A stretch of DNA of 64,000 nt. It comes from an uncultured Pelagibacteraceae bacterium (GTDB lineage: Bacteria; Pseudomonadota; Alphaproteobacteria; Pelagibacterales; AG-422-B15). Position 1 is the stretch's first letter; each line of letters begins with the position of its first letter. The DNA is taken from contig CACCAS010000001.1 in the NCBI GenBank assembly GCA_902544065.1, positions 1-64,000 on the forward strand, in the 5' to 3' direction. This document shows positions 42,618 through 51,094 of the stretch, piece by piece. The notes under the pieces were generated by a model. The model saw nothing but the letters and a program-made list of their open reading frames with translations. It was not told the origin of the DNA and did not search any database. Both the position numbers and the translations under genes were made by a program.

Positions 42618-42728
42618 ATTTGAGGAACTGCGACAATTTAAGCCCACCAAGCAGTTCGAAAATCTTCCTTTCCCTGAATAAAACACTATATTAATAAGTG
42701 ATACTAAAATTATAAAAACTAGAAAAAA

Positions 42729-43328
42729 ATGTACACGCCAATAAATCAATATATCGAAAGATTGGAATCAATTTCATTTGATGTTGATCAGTTAAATCAA
42801 GCTGTAAATGATTTAATAAAAATTAGACCCTTTGAAAATGATGCCCCAAAACCCGGAATGTTAAAATCAAATGCAATCTGCCTAAACTATGACGCAAAGG
42901 AACTTGACGAGTGGTTCGGTGGAAACATCAGAGGGAAATATTGGACAAAACCCGACTCTTCATTTGAAGAAATGGAACGAGAGCCATACATTGATGAGTC
43001 AAGGTATACACTATTTAATCCCAAGCTGGACAATTCATATTTCAAGTTTGTGTATGAAAAAATAAGTGATTTTTTTGAAATTGGAAGGTGCAGGGTCATT
43101 AAAATGCCTCCAAGAACGACTTTGAGTTGGCACCGTGATCCAGAAAAGAGAATTCACATTGCTATCAAAACAAATTATGGTGCCAGGATGTTTATTGAGC
43201 ATACGGGTTATCACATACCAGCTGATGGTAATATTTACTTAACTGATAATACCAAATATCATACTGCTATTAATGGAGGTGAAGAAGATCGTATTCATCT
43301 AGTAGCCACTGTTTTAGGTACAAAATAA
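42729..43328 (+). CDS. Aspartyl/asparaginyl beta-hydroxylase-like Fe(II)/2-oxoglutarate oxygenase
   Basis: A 199-aa cupin-type oxygenase of the Asp/Asn hydroxylase-like group. The iron triad is His135-x-Asp137 in SWHRDPEKRIHIAI and His178 in KYHTAINGG. Arg188 in EEDRIHLV is placed to bind 2-oxoglutarate. It contains no signal peptide or TPR repeats, so it is a stand-alone catalytic domain. The stop lies two bases from the convergent GlnT gene. Small homologues are common in marine bacteria and phages, mostly without a known substrate; protein or free amino-acid hydroxylation is possible. Confidence 0.82.
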   Translation: MYTPINQYIERLESISFDVDQLNQAVNDLIKIRPFENDAPKPGMLKSNAICLNYDAKELDEWFGGNIRGKYWTKPDSSFEEMEREPYIDESRYTLFNPKLDNSYFKFVYEKISDFFEIGRCRVIKMPPRTTLSWHRDPEKRIHIAIKTNYGARMFIEHTGYHIPADGNIYLTDNTKYHTAINGGEEDRIHLVATVLGTK

Positions 43329-43330
43329 CT

Positions 43331-44650
43331 TTAGCAATCAATAATATTTTTTCTTTCCCATTCTTTTTTATTTTCTTCGCTTACTTTATTGTGTTCTGCA
43401 ATTTCTCTTTTTTTAAGTTTTATGTAGTGAGAAACAACTTTCGAACCTATAGATTTTTTTACAACCTCACTGACTTTAAATTTATTAAGTGATTCCATAA
43501 GAGACTGAGGTAGCTTTTTAATTCTCTTTAACTTGTGACCATGTGAATACATATTTATATCTATTCTTTTGCCAGGATTTCTTTTAGCTTTTATTCCATC
43601 TAATCCCATAGCAATTAGCCCAGCCTGCAAAAGATATGGGTTTACAGCTCCGTCAGCAGGTCTAAATTCTATACGTCCTTCATCAGGTATTCTGATCATA
43701 TGGGTTCTATTATTTCCTGAGTACGTAACGGCGGTAGGTGAATACGTCGATCCTGAATTGGTTATTCTCGCATTCAAACGATCGTAACTATTTAATGAAG
43801 GATTAAACCATGCAGAGAATGAATCTACAGATTTCATTATTCCGCCAATAAAGTGATATCCCATTTTAGATAAACCAAGCTCATTATCTATATCAAGAAA
43901 ATAGTTTTTCTTCTTTTTTAAATCCCATAATGATGCGTGAACGTGGCAACCATTTCCAGTTAAATTATAAAAAGGTTTTGGCATAAAAGTTGCTCTCAAT
44001 CCATGCTTCTCAGCAATAGCTTTAACCATAAATTTGAAAAAAACATGTCGGTCAGCTGTTGTCAGTGAGTCAGAATAATCCCAATTCATTTCATACTGTC
44101 CGTTGGCATCCTCATGATCATTTTGATATGGTTTCCACCCAAGCTTAATCATGGAATCACAAATTTCCTTTAAAATCTCGTAACGCCTCATTAATGCCGC
44201 AACATCATAACAAGGTTTTTGTGCGTCATCCCTCGCGTCAGCAACTTCAGTACCTGCTTCATTAAGTATAAAAAATTCACATTCAACACCTGTCATCAAT
44301 TTAAGATTGAGTTTTGTCATTTCACTAATCTGTTTTTTGAGAATAATACGTGGAGCTTGATTCATTGGAGCATCATTCATTACTAAATCACTTGCCAACC
44401 ACCCAACATCAGGTTGCCACGGTAGTTGTATGAGACTTTCAGGATCAGGAACGGCAAACATATCTGGAGCTGCAAAATCAAGATCAAGATAAGTCGCAAA
44501 ACCACCAAACCCAGCGCCGGTTTTTTGCATTTCAGAAATAGCACGGACTGGCACTAGCTTAGCACGTTGGATACCAAATAAATCAACAAAACTTATTAAG
44601 AAGTATTTGATTTTCTTCTGCTGAGCGATCTTAGCTAAACTACTTTTCAT
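43331..44650 (-). CDS. GlnT-type glutamine synthetase / gamma-glutamylmethylamide synthetase-like ligase
   Basis: A 439-aa ATP-dependent glutamate-amine ligase of the GlnT (TIGR03105) group. Active-site segments are GVECEFFILNEAG (metal Glu), NGCHVHASLWD (glutamate His), NRTHMIRIP (ATP Arg) and RIEFRPADGAVNPYLL. This group includes GlnT, said to be an alternative glutamine synthetase, and GmaS, which joins methylamine to glutamate; the two cannot be told apart by eye. No mgs or mgd (N-methylglutamate pathway) genes are in the window. Adjacency to an amine importer and an aldehyde dehydrogenase favours gamma-glutamylation of an amine. The alternative is simple ammonia assimilation from the nearby urease. 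Confidence 0.85.
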   Translation of the reverse strand: MKSSLAKIAQQKKIKYFLISFVDLFGIQRAKLVPVRAISEMQKTGAGFGGFATYLDLDFAAPDMFAVPDPESLIQLPWQPDVGWLASDLVMNDAPMNQAPRIILKKQISEMTKLNLKLMTGVECEFFILNEAGTEVADARDDAQKPCYDVAALMRRYEILKEICDSMIKLGWKPYQNDHEDANGQYEMNWDYSDSLTTADRHVFFKFMVKAIAEKHGLRATFMPKPFYNLTGNGCHVHASLWDLKKKKNYFLDIDNELGLSKMGYHFIGGIMKSVDSFSAWFNPSLNSYDRLNARITNSGSTYSPTAVTYSGNNRTHMIRIPDEGRIEFRPADGAVNPYLLQAGLIAMGLDGIKAKRNPGKRIDINMYSHGHKLKRIKKLPQSLMESLNKFKVSEVVKKSIGSKVVSHYIKLKKREIAEHNKVSEENKKEWERKNIIDC

Positions 44651-44745
44651 TATTAGAATTATGACTTCTAAATTTTTAAATTCAACGATGAATTATGAGA
44701 TATATTCAATACTCTTACTTAAATATATATTTGGGCAAATGGGGT

Positions 44746-45366
44746 TTAGTTTATTTCAAGACCGCCCTCAGTTTTGAGAAACTCTGCAATATTTTCTATA
44801 CCCTTATTATTCTTCATTTCACCAAAAATATAAGGCATGCCTGATCGGGCAGTTTCAACATCCAATCTCATTTGATCTAAATCTACATTTACGTGATTTG
44901 CTAAATCGGTTTTATTGATGATTAGTAAATCAGATTTTTTTATTGCTGGCCCACCTTTACGAGGAATATCGCCTCCCATTCCAACATCAATCACATAGAT
45001 TGATAAATCTACTAATTCTGGACTAAACGTTGCAGCCAAATTATCTCCACCTGACTCAATTAATAGCAATTGTAAATCAGGAAATTTTTGTTTCATCTCT
45101 TCTACAGCTAAGAGGTTGATCGATGCATCCTCTCGTATAGCGGTATGAGGGCATCCACCTGTTTCAACTCCTTTAATTCTCTCAATTGGCAAAACTTGAG
45201 CTCTCATTAAATACTCGGCATCTTCGATTGTATAAATATCATTCGATATAACTGCCATTGAAATATTTTTAGATAAATTTTTGCACAAAGCCTCAGTAAG
45301 ACTTGTTTTACCTGCACCTACAGGGCCGCCGATACCAATTTTTAATGGACCTCGAAAATTATTCAT
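44746..45366 (-). CDS. ureG: Urease accessory GTPase UreG
   Basis: A 206-aa SIMIBI GTPase that delivers nickel to urease with UreE, UreF and UreD. The P-loop [18 protein letters not shown] is at residues 11-28. Asp/Cys-Pro-His metal motif [13 protein letters not shown] and the base-recognition NKTD are present. It is the last gene of the ureDABCEFG operon and overlaps ureF by four bases. The following 95 bases before glnT are without a gene. Confidence 0.96.
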   Translation of the reverse strand: MNNFRGPLKIGIGGPVGAGKTSLTEALCKNLSKNISMAVISNDIYTIEDAEYLMRAQVLPIERIKGVETGGCPHTAIREDASINLLAVEEMKQKFPDLQLLLIESGGDNLAATFSPELVDLSIYVIDVGMGGDIPRKGGPAIKKSDLLIINKTDLANHVNVDLDQMRLDVETARSGMPYIFGEMKNNKGIENIAEFLKTEGGLEIN

Positions 45367-46022
45367 GTGATATAAATTCTAGATGTAAGATTTTCGTGTT
45401 TCATACTGTAAATATCCGCACAAAACATTGAACTGCGTAAATCGTCCAAGCTATACTCTTTCATAGTATTATGAAATCTTTTCATCATTCCAAGAAATGA
45501 GACCATACAATCTTGACCATCTTTTTGACTTAAAGGTATATGTTTAACGCACATATTAATTAAGTTTGATATGAATGATTGAATATAAAAATCAACTAAA
45601 TCATCAAAGGCAATATGAAATTTAATTCCTGCTTGAGCAATACAAACTGGAAAAGCGGTTTCATTATTTATTGTATAGTCCCAACTATCAGACATAATTT
45701 TTCGGAAGGCATCACCCATTTTGAGTGTTTCAAGCTGACGTTCCTTGGATGAGCAACTCGCAAGCACTAAATCATTTACATTAATTCCATTATAGGTAGC
45801 CTTGATAAAGATATACTCATTTCTGCATGTTCCCTCAAAGAGAATACTTTTGATAAATTCCAATACGTCATTTTTATTTTTGATAAGCTTTTCATCAATT
45901 ATAGCCTCTAGACCATGCGAATATGCGTATGAACCAATAGGAAATGAAGATGAAAACCAAAGATGTAAAATTTGGTGAGATTTTAAATCTAATAAGTTTT
46001 TACTTTTAATGCTTGTGACCAT
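45363..46022 (-). CDS. ureF: Urease accessory protein UreF
   Basis: A nickel-insertion chaperone that complexes with UreD and UreG on apo-urease. All-helical, with the family signature [20 protein letters not shown] near the N-terminus. The open frame begins at 46070, but that overlaps ureE by 65 bases; the ATG at 46022 (MVTSIKSK) gives a 219-aa protein of usual length and a 17-base overlap, so I chose it. ATG at 46040 is an alternative. The gene is coupled to ureG downstream by a four-base overlap. Confidence 0.92.
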   Translation of the reverse strand: MVTSIKSKNLLDLKSHQILHLWFSSSFPIGSYAYSHGLEAIIDEKLIKNKNDVLEFIKSILFEGTCRNEYIFIKATYNGINVNDLVLASCSSKERQLETLKMGDAFRKIMSDSWDYTINNETAFPVCIAQAGIKFHIAFDDLVDFYIQSFISNLINMCVKHIPLSQKDGQDCMVSFLGMMKRFHNTMKEYSLDDLRSSMFCADIYSMKHENLTSRIYIT

Positions 46023-46449
46023 GTGTTCTCCCCATACCATAGGCCCCTCCTTCGGGATTAAATTGCTCAATCACAGATTTTGTCTGCCCCCCAAGTCTTC
46101 TCACCATATCCTCAATTATATGGTCACTTTGTATTAGAATTCTTGTAGCTTCAATCTGACAGGGGATATGTCTATTCCCAATATGCCATATTAATTTATT
46201 TAAATCTTCTGACTTGATCTCAATTAAATTTTCTTTTTTTGATTTTATTGTAATTAATTTTCCACTCTTAAGTTTGAACGCTTGATTACTCAAGACTGAT
46301 TTCATCTCTTCAAGATCAACAAGAAATTCATGACCTTTGTCAGAAACTAATTTTTTGCGTCGCATGAATCTCTCCTCATAAGATAGCGAAATTGTATCCA
46401 CCTCTTCAGAGGAATCACAGTTACTTAATATTGAATTACAAATTTCCAT
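46006..46449 (-). CDS. ureE: Urease nickel metallochaperone UreE
   Basis: A 147-aa protein carrying nickel to UreG. The conserved C-terminal domain motif GNRHIPCQIEATRILI contains the dimer-interface His, and VIEQFNPEGGAYG closes the fold. The C-terminal tail THGHKH is short and His-rich, much shorter than the poly-His tail of Klebsiella UreE. Start at 46449 follows the ureC stop by two bases. The tail-coding bases overlap ureF. Confidence 0.93.
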   Translation of the reverse strand: MEICNSILSNCDSSEEVDTISLSYEERFMRRKKLVSDKGHEFLVDLEEMKSVLSNQAFKLKSGKLITIKSKKENLIEIKSEDLNKLIWHIGNRHIPCQIEATRILIQSDHIIEDMVRRLGGQTKSVIEQFNPEGGAYGMGRTHGHKH

Positions 46450-46451
46450 AA

Positions 46452-48158
46452 TCAGTACATAAAATATCTCTGTGCCATTGGCAGTTCTTCCGCTGGCTCA
46501 CATGTTATAATTTCTCCATTTGCTCTGACCTCATATGTTTCAGGATTTACATCTATAGTTGGACAAACATCATTTAAAACCATATCTTTTTTTGAAATTG
46601 ACCTTGTATTGCTTACCGGCAGCATACTTTTTTGAATATTGAGATGATTAAGGCTGCCTGTCTCCAGAGAACTCTTGCTAACAAAAGTTACCGATGAGTT
46701 TTCAAGCGATCTTCCATAACTTCCAAACATTGGGCGGGTATATACTGGTTGGGGAGTTGGAATCGATGCGTTTGGATCGCCCATTTGTGCGCAGGCAATA
46801 CTTCCACCCATTATTACAATCTCAGGCTTAACACCAAAGAAGGCTGGGTCCCAGATAACGATATCGGCTCTTTTATTTTTTTCGAGACTGCCAACATAGG
46901 AAGACATTCCATGAGCAATTGATGGATTTATTGTATATTTTGCAAGGTATCGTTTGACTCTTAAATTATCATTATCGCCTTGCTCTTCAGATAGTCTTCC
47001 TCGTTGCACTTTCATTTTATGAGCTGTTTGCCATGTTCTAATAATAACCTCACCAACGCGTCCCATAGCTTGACTGTCGGATGCGATGATTGAGAAAGCA
47101 CCCATATCGTGCAATATGTCTTCAGCAGCCATCGTTTCTCTCCGTATTCTACTCTCAGCAAATGCTACGTCTTCAGGTATTGATTTATCAAGGTGATGGC
47201 AAACCATCAGCATATCTAAATGCTCTTCAACAGTGTTAACAGTAAATGGTCGTGTTGGATTAGTTGAAGATGGCAAAACATACGGTTCAGCACAAATTTT
47301 TATGATATCAGGCGCGTGTCCACCACCTGCGCCCTCAGTATGAAATGTATGAATGGTTCTTTTATTAATTGCATTAATTGTATTTTCTACGAAGCCGCTT
47401 TCATTGAGCGTATCAGTATGTATCATAACTTGAACGTCGAATTCATCGGCAATATTTAAACAATTATCAATTGCACCAGGAGTAGAGCCCCAGTCCTCAT
47501 GAAGTTTGAGAGCAGCTGCTCCACCAAGAACTTGTTCCTCTAAACCAGAAGGCATCGAAGAATTTCCTTTGCCTGCATAAGCTAAATTCATCGAAAAAGC
47601 ATCAGATGATTGAAGCATCCTGCCGATGTGCCATGGTCCCGGCGTGCAAGTAGTTGCTAATGTTCCATGTGCTGGTCCAGTACCTCCACCCAGCATTGTA
47701 GTAATGCCAGAATGTAAGGCGTCATCAATTTGCTGAGGACATATAAAATGTATATGACTGTCAAAGCCGCCTGCAGTTACAATTTTACCTTCACTTGCAA
47801 TAACTTCAGTACCTGGACCAATAATAATATCCACACCGGGTTGTGTATCTGGGTTACCAGCTTTTCCAATATGATCAATATTTCCGTTCTTTAGTCCAAT
47901 ATCTGCTTTAAATATCCCTGTGACATCTAGTATTAGAGCATTAGTAATAACTGTGTCTACTGCTCCAGCACTTCTTGAAACCTGAGACTGTCCCATACCA
48001 TCGCGAATAACTTTGCCACCACCAAACTTGACTTCCTCACCATAGACTGTGAGGTCTTTTTCAACCTCTATGAAAAGTTCAGTATCAGCTAACCTTACTT
48101 TATCCCCCGTTGTGGGGCCATACATAGCTGCATAAGACCGTCTTGGAATTTTTTTCAT
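46452..48158 (-). CDS. ureC: Urease subunit alpha (catalytic)
   Basis: The nickel-containing catalytic subunit hydrolysing urea to ammonia and carbamate; 568 aa, full length. The nickel ligands match Klebsiella numbering plus one: His135, His137, carbamylated Lys218 ([10 protein letters not shown]), His247, His273 and Asp361. The flap Cys320-His321 lies in [12 protein letters not shown]. All catalytic residues are intact, so the enzyme should be active. ureB overlaps upstream by four bases and ureE follows after two. Confidence 0.98.
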   Translation of the reverse strand: MKKIPRRSYAAMYGPTTGDKVRLADTELFIEVEKDLTVYGEEVKFGGGKVIRDGMGQSQVSRSAGAVDTVITNALILDVTGIFKADIGLKNGNIDHIGKAGNPDTQPGVDIIIGPGTEVIASEGKIVTAGGFDSHIHFICPQQIDDALHSGITTMLGGGTGPAHGTLATTCTPGPWHIGRMLQSSDAFSMNLAYAGKGNSSMPSGLEEQVLGGAAALKLHEDWGSTPGAIDNCLNIADEFDVQVMIHTDTLNESGFVENTINAINKRTIHTFHTEGAGGGHAPDIIKICAEPYVLPSSTNPTRPFTVNTVEEHLDMLMVCHHLDKSIPEDVAFAESRIRRETMAAEDILHDMGAFSIIASDSQAMGRVGEVIIRTWQTAHKMKVQRGRLSEEQGDNDNLRVKRYLAKYTINPSIAHGMSSYVGSLEKNKRADIVIWDPAFFGVKPEIVIMGGSIACAQMGDPNASIPTPQPVYTRPMFGSYGRSLENSSVTFVSKSSLETGSLNHLNIQKSMLPVSNTRSISKKDMVLNDVCPTIDVNPETYEVRANGEIITCEPAEELPMAQRYFMY

Positions 48159-48463
48159 TTAATTTTTCCCATGACTTTTTTATTAAATCCAAATAACTTT
48201 TTTAGTCCCTGTATTTCAATAAGTTCAACATCTCTTGTTTGCCCCGGTTCAAACCTTACTGCGGTTCCAGATGAAATGTTTAGTCTCATACCTAAGGCTT
48301 TTTTTCTATCGAATTCAAGACTTTCATTTGCTTCGCTAAAGTGATAGTGGCTGCCGACTTGAATTGGCCGATCACCAGTATTGGAGACTTTCATTGTCAA
48401 ACTCACTAAACCTTTATTTAAAATTATATCACTGTCACTTGTAATTATTTCTCCTGGAATCAT
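48155..48463 (-). CDS. ureB: Urease subunit beta
   Basis: A 102-aa structural subunit of the urease trimer. The opening [18 protein letters not shown] is the family signature, with [19 protein letters not shown] and [17 protein letters not shown] following. Separate from ureA, as in most proteobacteria, not fused as in Helicobacter. It begins 7 bases after ureA and overlaps ureC by four. Confidence 0.96.
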   Translation of the reverse strand: MIPGEIITSDSDIILNKGLVSLTMKVSNTGDRPIQVGSHYHFSEANESLEFDRKKALGMRLNISSGTAVRFEPGQTRDVELIEIQGLKKLFGFNKKVMGKIK

Positions 48464-48470
48464 ATAATTC

Positions 48471-48773
48471 TTACCTTATGGGTTTATGCACCGTGACTAA
48501 CTTTGTTCCATCCGGAAAAGTTGCTTCTGTCTGCACTTCGGCAATCATTTCAGCAATTCCTTCCATACAGTCATCCTTTTTTAGTACATGTGCTGCACTT
48601 TCCATTAGTTCAGCTACAGATTTGCCGTCCCTTGCACCTTCAACTACATAATCAGAAATAATTGATACAGCTTCAGGGTAATTTAGTTTTACACCACGGT
48701 CTAACCTCTTTCGAGCGACTATTGCAGCCATGCTGATCATCATTTTATCAATTTCTCTTGGAGAAAGCTTCAT
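48471..48773 (-). CDS. ureA: Urease subunit gamma
   Basis: A 100-aa structural subunit of urease. [13 protein letters not shown] opens the protein; [21 protein letters not shown] and [14 protein letters not shown] are the conserved core and end. The start at 48773 is chosen over 48785 because it matches the family N-terminus and yields an ATGA overlap with the ureD stop. Confidence 0.96.
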   Translation of the reverse strand: MKLSPREIDKMMISMAAIVARKRLDRGVKLNYPEAVSIISDYVVEGARDGKSVAELMESAAHVLKKDDCMEGIAEMIAEVQTEATFPDGTKLVTVHKPIR

Positions 48774-49567
48774 GCAGCACCCCACATGTAAGGAATTTTA
48801 TCATTCATCATGATTGATACGATTTTTTTTGTAAATTTTTTTAAATAATAGTTATTGGATGAAATACTCCTTATTACTATCTTACCATCCCACTCTGAAA
48901 TACCAGTAGTTACACTTTTTTCATCATGTATATTATCCTTCAATACAGTATAAAATTTATTCATCCTTGAACCGAGTATTATTATTGTGTTAACTGCAAT
49001 ATTATCATTAAGCATAAATTTATTTTCCCGCATTCTTTTTATATTATCTTCAAAGCCATTGATTTCAAGGTGAGCAATTTTATTATCATTAAATATTTTC
49101 CATCGATCATAGTAGTAACCTTTTTCAATCGTTTCATTCATTGCTGATCTTCCATAAACAACTGTTTCACAAAAAAATAAATTTGAATTATTTAAAAGAT
49201 GGATATCAATTTGACGTCTTAGGTTACAATTATCAAAGAGGATTGTTTCATTTGGTATCCAAAAAAGAGTACTGTTATCAATGTTGATGGTATATTTAAG
49301 TTCAGCCGCGTCTCCATATCCACTATATACCTTCTCAGCAGCCTGACTTGTAGTGAGCATATGTGTATTGTGTAAGTCTATATTGGTATTAAACTTATCC
49401 TCACTCGTTACGCCTCCAGAAGTATTGATTAGTACAAGTTGAGGCAAATTAGAGTAGGATTGAGGCAGTAAGGCTTTAAGACAACCTTGCTGATACAATT
49501 TTTCAATATCATTATTTATAAACTCTACATCAATTGTACCTAAAGATTTCTGAAGATTTACTTTCAT
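48770..49567 (-). CDS. ureD: Urease accessory protein UreD
   Basis: A 265-aa scaffold for nickel insertion (UreD/UreH). Its recognisable parts are [33 protein letters not shown] and [13 protein letters not shown]. An in-frame TTG at 49594 would add nine residues; the ATG at 49567 (MKVNLQKS) is preferred. First gene of ureDABCEFG. It diverges from urtA, so urea import and hydrolysis share a 200-base control region. Confidence 0.93.
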   Translation of the reverse strand: MKVNLQKSLGTIDVEFINNDIEKLYQQGCLKALLPQSYSNLPQLVLINTSGGVTSEDKFNTNIDLHNTHMLTTSQAAEKVYSGYGDAAELKYTINIDNSTLFWIPNETILFDNCNLRRQIDIHLLNNSNLFFCETVVYGRSAMNETIEKGYYYDRWKIFNDNKIAHLEINGFEDNIKRMRENKFMLNDNIAVNTIIILGSRMNKFYTVLKDNIHDEKSVTTGISEWDGKIVIRSISSNNYYLKKFTKKIVSIMMNDKIPYMWGAA

Positions 49568-49596
49568 GAAATTATCATAGTGTTTTAATTTCAAGT

Positions 49597-49612
49597 TGAC
49601 AAATAATTGTCA
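49597..49612. promoter_or_regulatory. Inverted repeat, candidate operator
   Basis: TGACAA-ATAA-TTGTCA is a perfect 6-bp dyad with four-base spacing, overlapping a TTGACA hexamer. Its position in the shared ureD/urtA spacer and a size suited to a dimeric HTH regulator make it a candidate operator. No regulator gene is adjacent. Confidence 0.45.
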
Positions 49613-49756
49613 TTTATTTTTATCATTAAAATTAAAGATACTATTTTGTAATATAAAAATTATATTTAAATTTTTTTTTTGAGGATGTCATTTTGGCAAG
49701 TGTAAAGATTCGTATCCTTAATTTTTTTAAGAAAATATTTAGCAGTTAAAAAAATG

Positions 49757-49762
49757 AAAGGA
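49757..49762 (+). promoter_or_regulatory. Shine-Dalgarno of urtA
   Basis: AAAGGA six bases upstream of the ATG at 49769 supports that start instead of the in-frame ATG at 49754, which would place this sequence inside the coding region. Confidence 0.6.
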
Positions 49763-49768
49763 CGAATA

Positions 49769-51034
49769 ATGATCAAGAAAATTTTAGTTGTTATGTCATT
49801 TTTCTTTTTTAGTATTACTGCGTATGCAGATACTATAAAAGTTGGCATATTACACTCGCTGTCGGGTACGATGGCAATATCAGAGACAACATTAAAAGAT
49901 ACAATGTTAATGTTGATTGATGAACAAAATGAAAAGGGAGGTATTCTCGGAAAAAAACTAGAGGCCGTAGTTGTTGATCCTGCTTCAGATTGGCCGCTTT
50001 TTGCAGAAAAAGCCCGAGAATTAATAACTGTCAATGATGTTGATGTAATGTTTGGCTGCTGGACCTCTGTGTCTAGAAAGTCTGTATTACCCGTAATTGA
50101 GGAACTTAACGGATTACTTTTTTACCCAGTTCAATATGAAGGTGAAGAAAGCTCAAAAAATGTATTCTATACCGGAGCTGCTCCCAACCAACAAGCGATA
50201 CCAGCTACTGATTACTATTTAGAAGAACTAGGTATTGAAAAGTTCGCATTACTTGGAACTGACTATGTTTATCCTAGAACAACAAACAAAATTCTAAATC
50301 AGTATTTAATTGATAAAGGAATACCTGAGTCTGATATTTTTGTAAATTACACTCCTTTTGGCCACTCGGATTGGTCAAAAATTGTTGCTGACGTTGTAGC
50401 GCTTGGGGCTGATGGAAAGAAGGTAGGTGTTATTTCAACTATTAACGGTGATGCAAACATTGGATTTTATAAAGAGCTTGCAGCTGCAGGTGTGAATGCT
50501 GAAGACATACCAGTTGTCGCTTTCTCAGTTGGTGAAGAGGAATTATCTGGACTTGATACAACAAATTTGGTTGGCCATCTTGCTGCATGGAATTATTTTC
50601 AATCAGCTGAGTCTGACTTAAATACAGCTTTTATCAAAAACTGGAAAAGCACTATGGGTTCAGAAAGAGTTACCAATGACCCGATGGAAGCACACGTGAT
50701 TGGATTTAACATGTATGTTAAAGCAGTGGAAAAAGCTGGAACTACTGATGTAGATGCAGTTAGAGAAGCAATGTATGGAATTACAGTTCCAAATCTCACA
50801 GGTGGAACTGCTGAAATGCTCCCAAATCATCATCTCTCAAAGCCTGTTTTAATAGGTGAGATCCTTGAAGATGGTCAGTTTGATATAATTAGCCAAACGA
50901 CTGAGGTTCCAGGAGATGCGTGGACAGATCACTTAGTAGAGTCAGCTGTTTTAACATCAGATTGGCAAAGCTTAGGTTGTGGGATGTATAATACTTCGAC
51001 CAGCAGTTGTGTTCAGTTAAAGTCTAACTACTAA
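49769..51034 (+). CDS. urtA: Urea ABC transporter substrate-binding protein
   Basis: A 421-aa periplasmic binding protein. The signal peptide covers about residues 1-20 (ILVVMSFFFFSITAYA), with mature protein DTIKVGILHSLSGTMA. MFGCWTSVSRKSVLPV, LLFYPVQYEGEESS and TGAAPNQQ are hallmarks of the UrtA/FmdD (urea or short-chain amide) group. It opens urtABCDE and is followed by a stem-loop before urtB. Amides are an alternative ligand, but the divergent urease operon makes urea far more likely. Confidence 0.95.
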   Translation: MIKKILVVMSFFFFSITAYADTIKVGILHSLSGTMAISETTLKDTMLMLIDEQNEKGGILGKKLEAVVVDPASDWPLFAEKARELITVNDVDVMFGCWTSVSRKSVLPVIEELNGLLFYPVQYEGEESSKNVFYTGAAPNQQAIPATDYYLEELGIEKFALLGTDYVYPRTTNKILNQYLIDKGIPESDIFVNYTPFGHSDWSKIVADVVALGADGKKVGVISTINGDANIGFYKELAAAGVNAEDIPVVAFSVGEEELSGLDTTNLVGHLAAWNYFQSAESDLNTAFIKNWKSTMGSERVTNDPMEAHVIGFNMYVKAVEKAGTTDVDAVREAMYGITVPNLTGGTAEMLPNHHLSKPVLIGEILEDGQFDIISQTTEVPGDAWTDHLVESAVLTSDWQSLGCGMYNTSTSSCVQLKSNY

Positions 51035-51047
51035 TTTTAACCCAAAT

Positions 51048-51088
51048 AAAACGCTGTAAAGAATAGTTTATATTCTTTATGGCGTTTT
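51048..51088 (+). terminator. Stem-loop after urtA, likely attenuating terminator
   Basis: An 18-bp hairpin with a GTTTA loop: AAAACGCTGTAAAGAATA pairs with TATTCTTTATGGCGTTTT, including two adjacent G-T wobble pairs, and its 3' side ends in GCGTTTTT. It lies in the 60-base gap between urtA and urtB, so it can act as a partial terminator or mRNA 3' stabiliser that keeps the binding protein in excess of membrane subunits. Confidence 0.75.
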
Positions 51089-51094
51089 TAAATT

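Larger units (their letters stand above)
49568..49768. promoter_or_regulatory. Divergent control region between ureD and urtA
   Basis: A 201-base A+T-rich spacer flanked by the urease and urea-transport operons. It holds the dyad described at 49597-49612, a TTGACA-like hexamer at 49596-49601, long T tracts (around 49671-49680), and the urtA Shine-Dalgarno. Joint control of both operons by nitrogen or urea status is expected, but no NtrC-type or sigma-54 consensus was recognised. Confidence 0.55.

Noticed and set aside
42625-42657. GAACTGC/GCAGTTC inverted repeat after the aldehyde dehydrogenase as terminator
   Set aside because: The stem is only 7 bp with a 19-base loop and no T tract follows.
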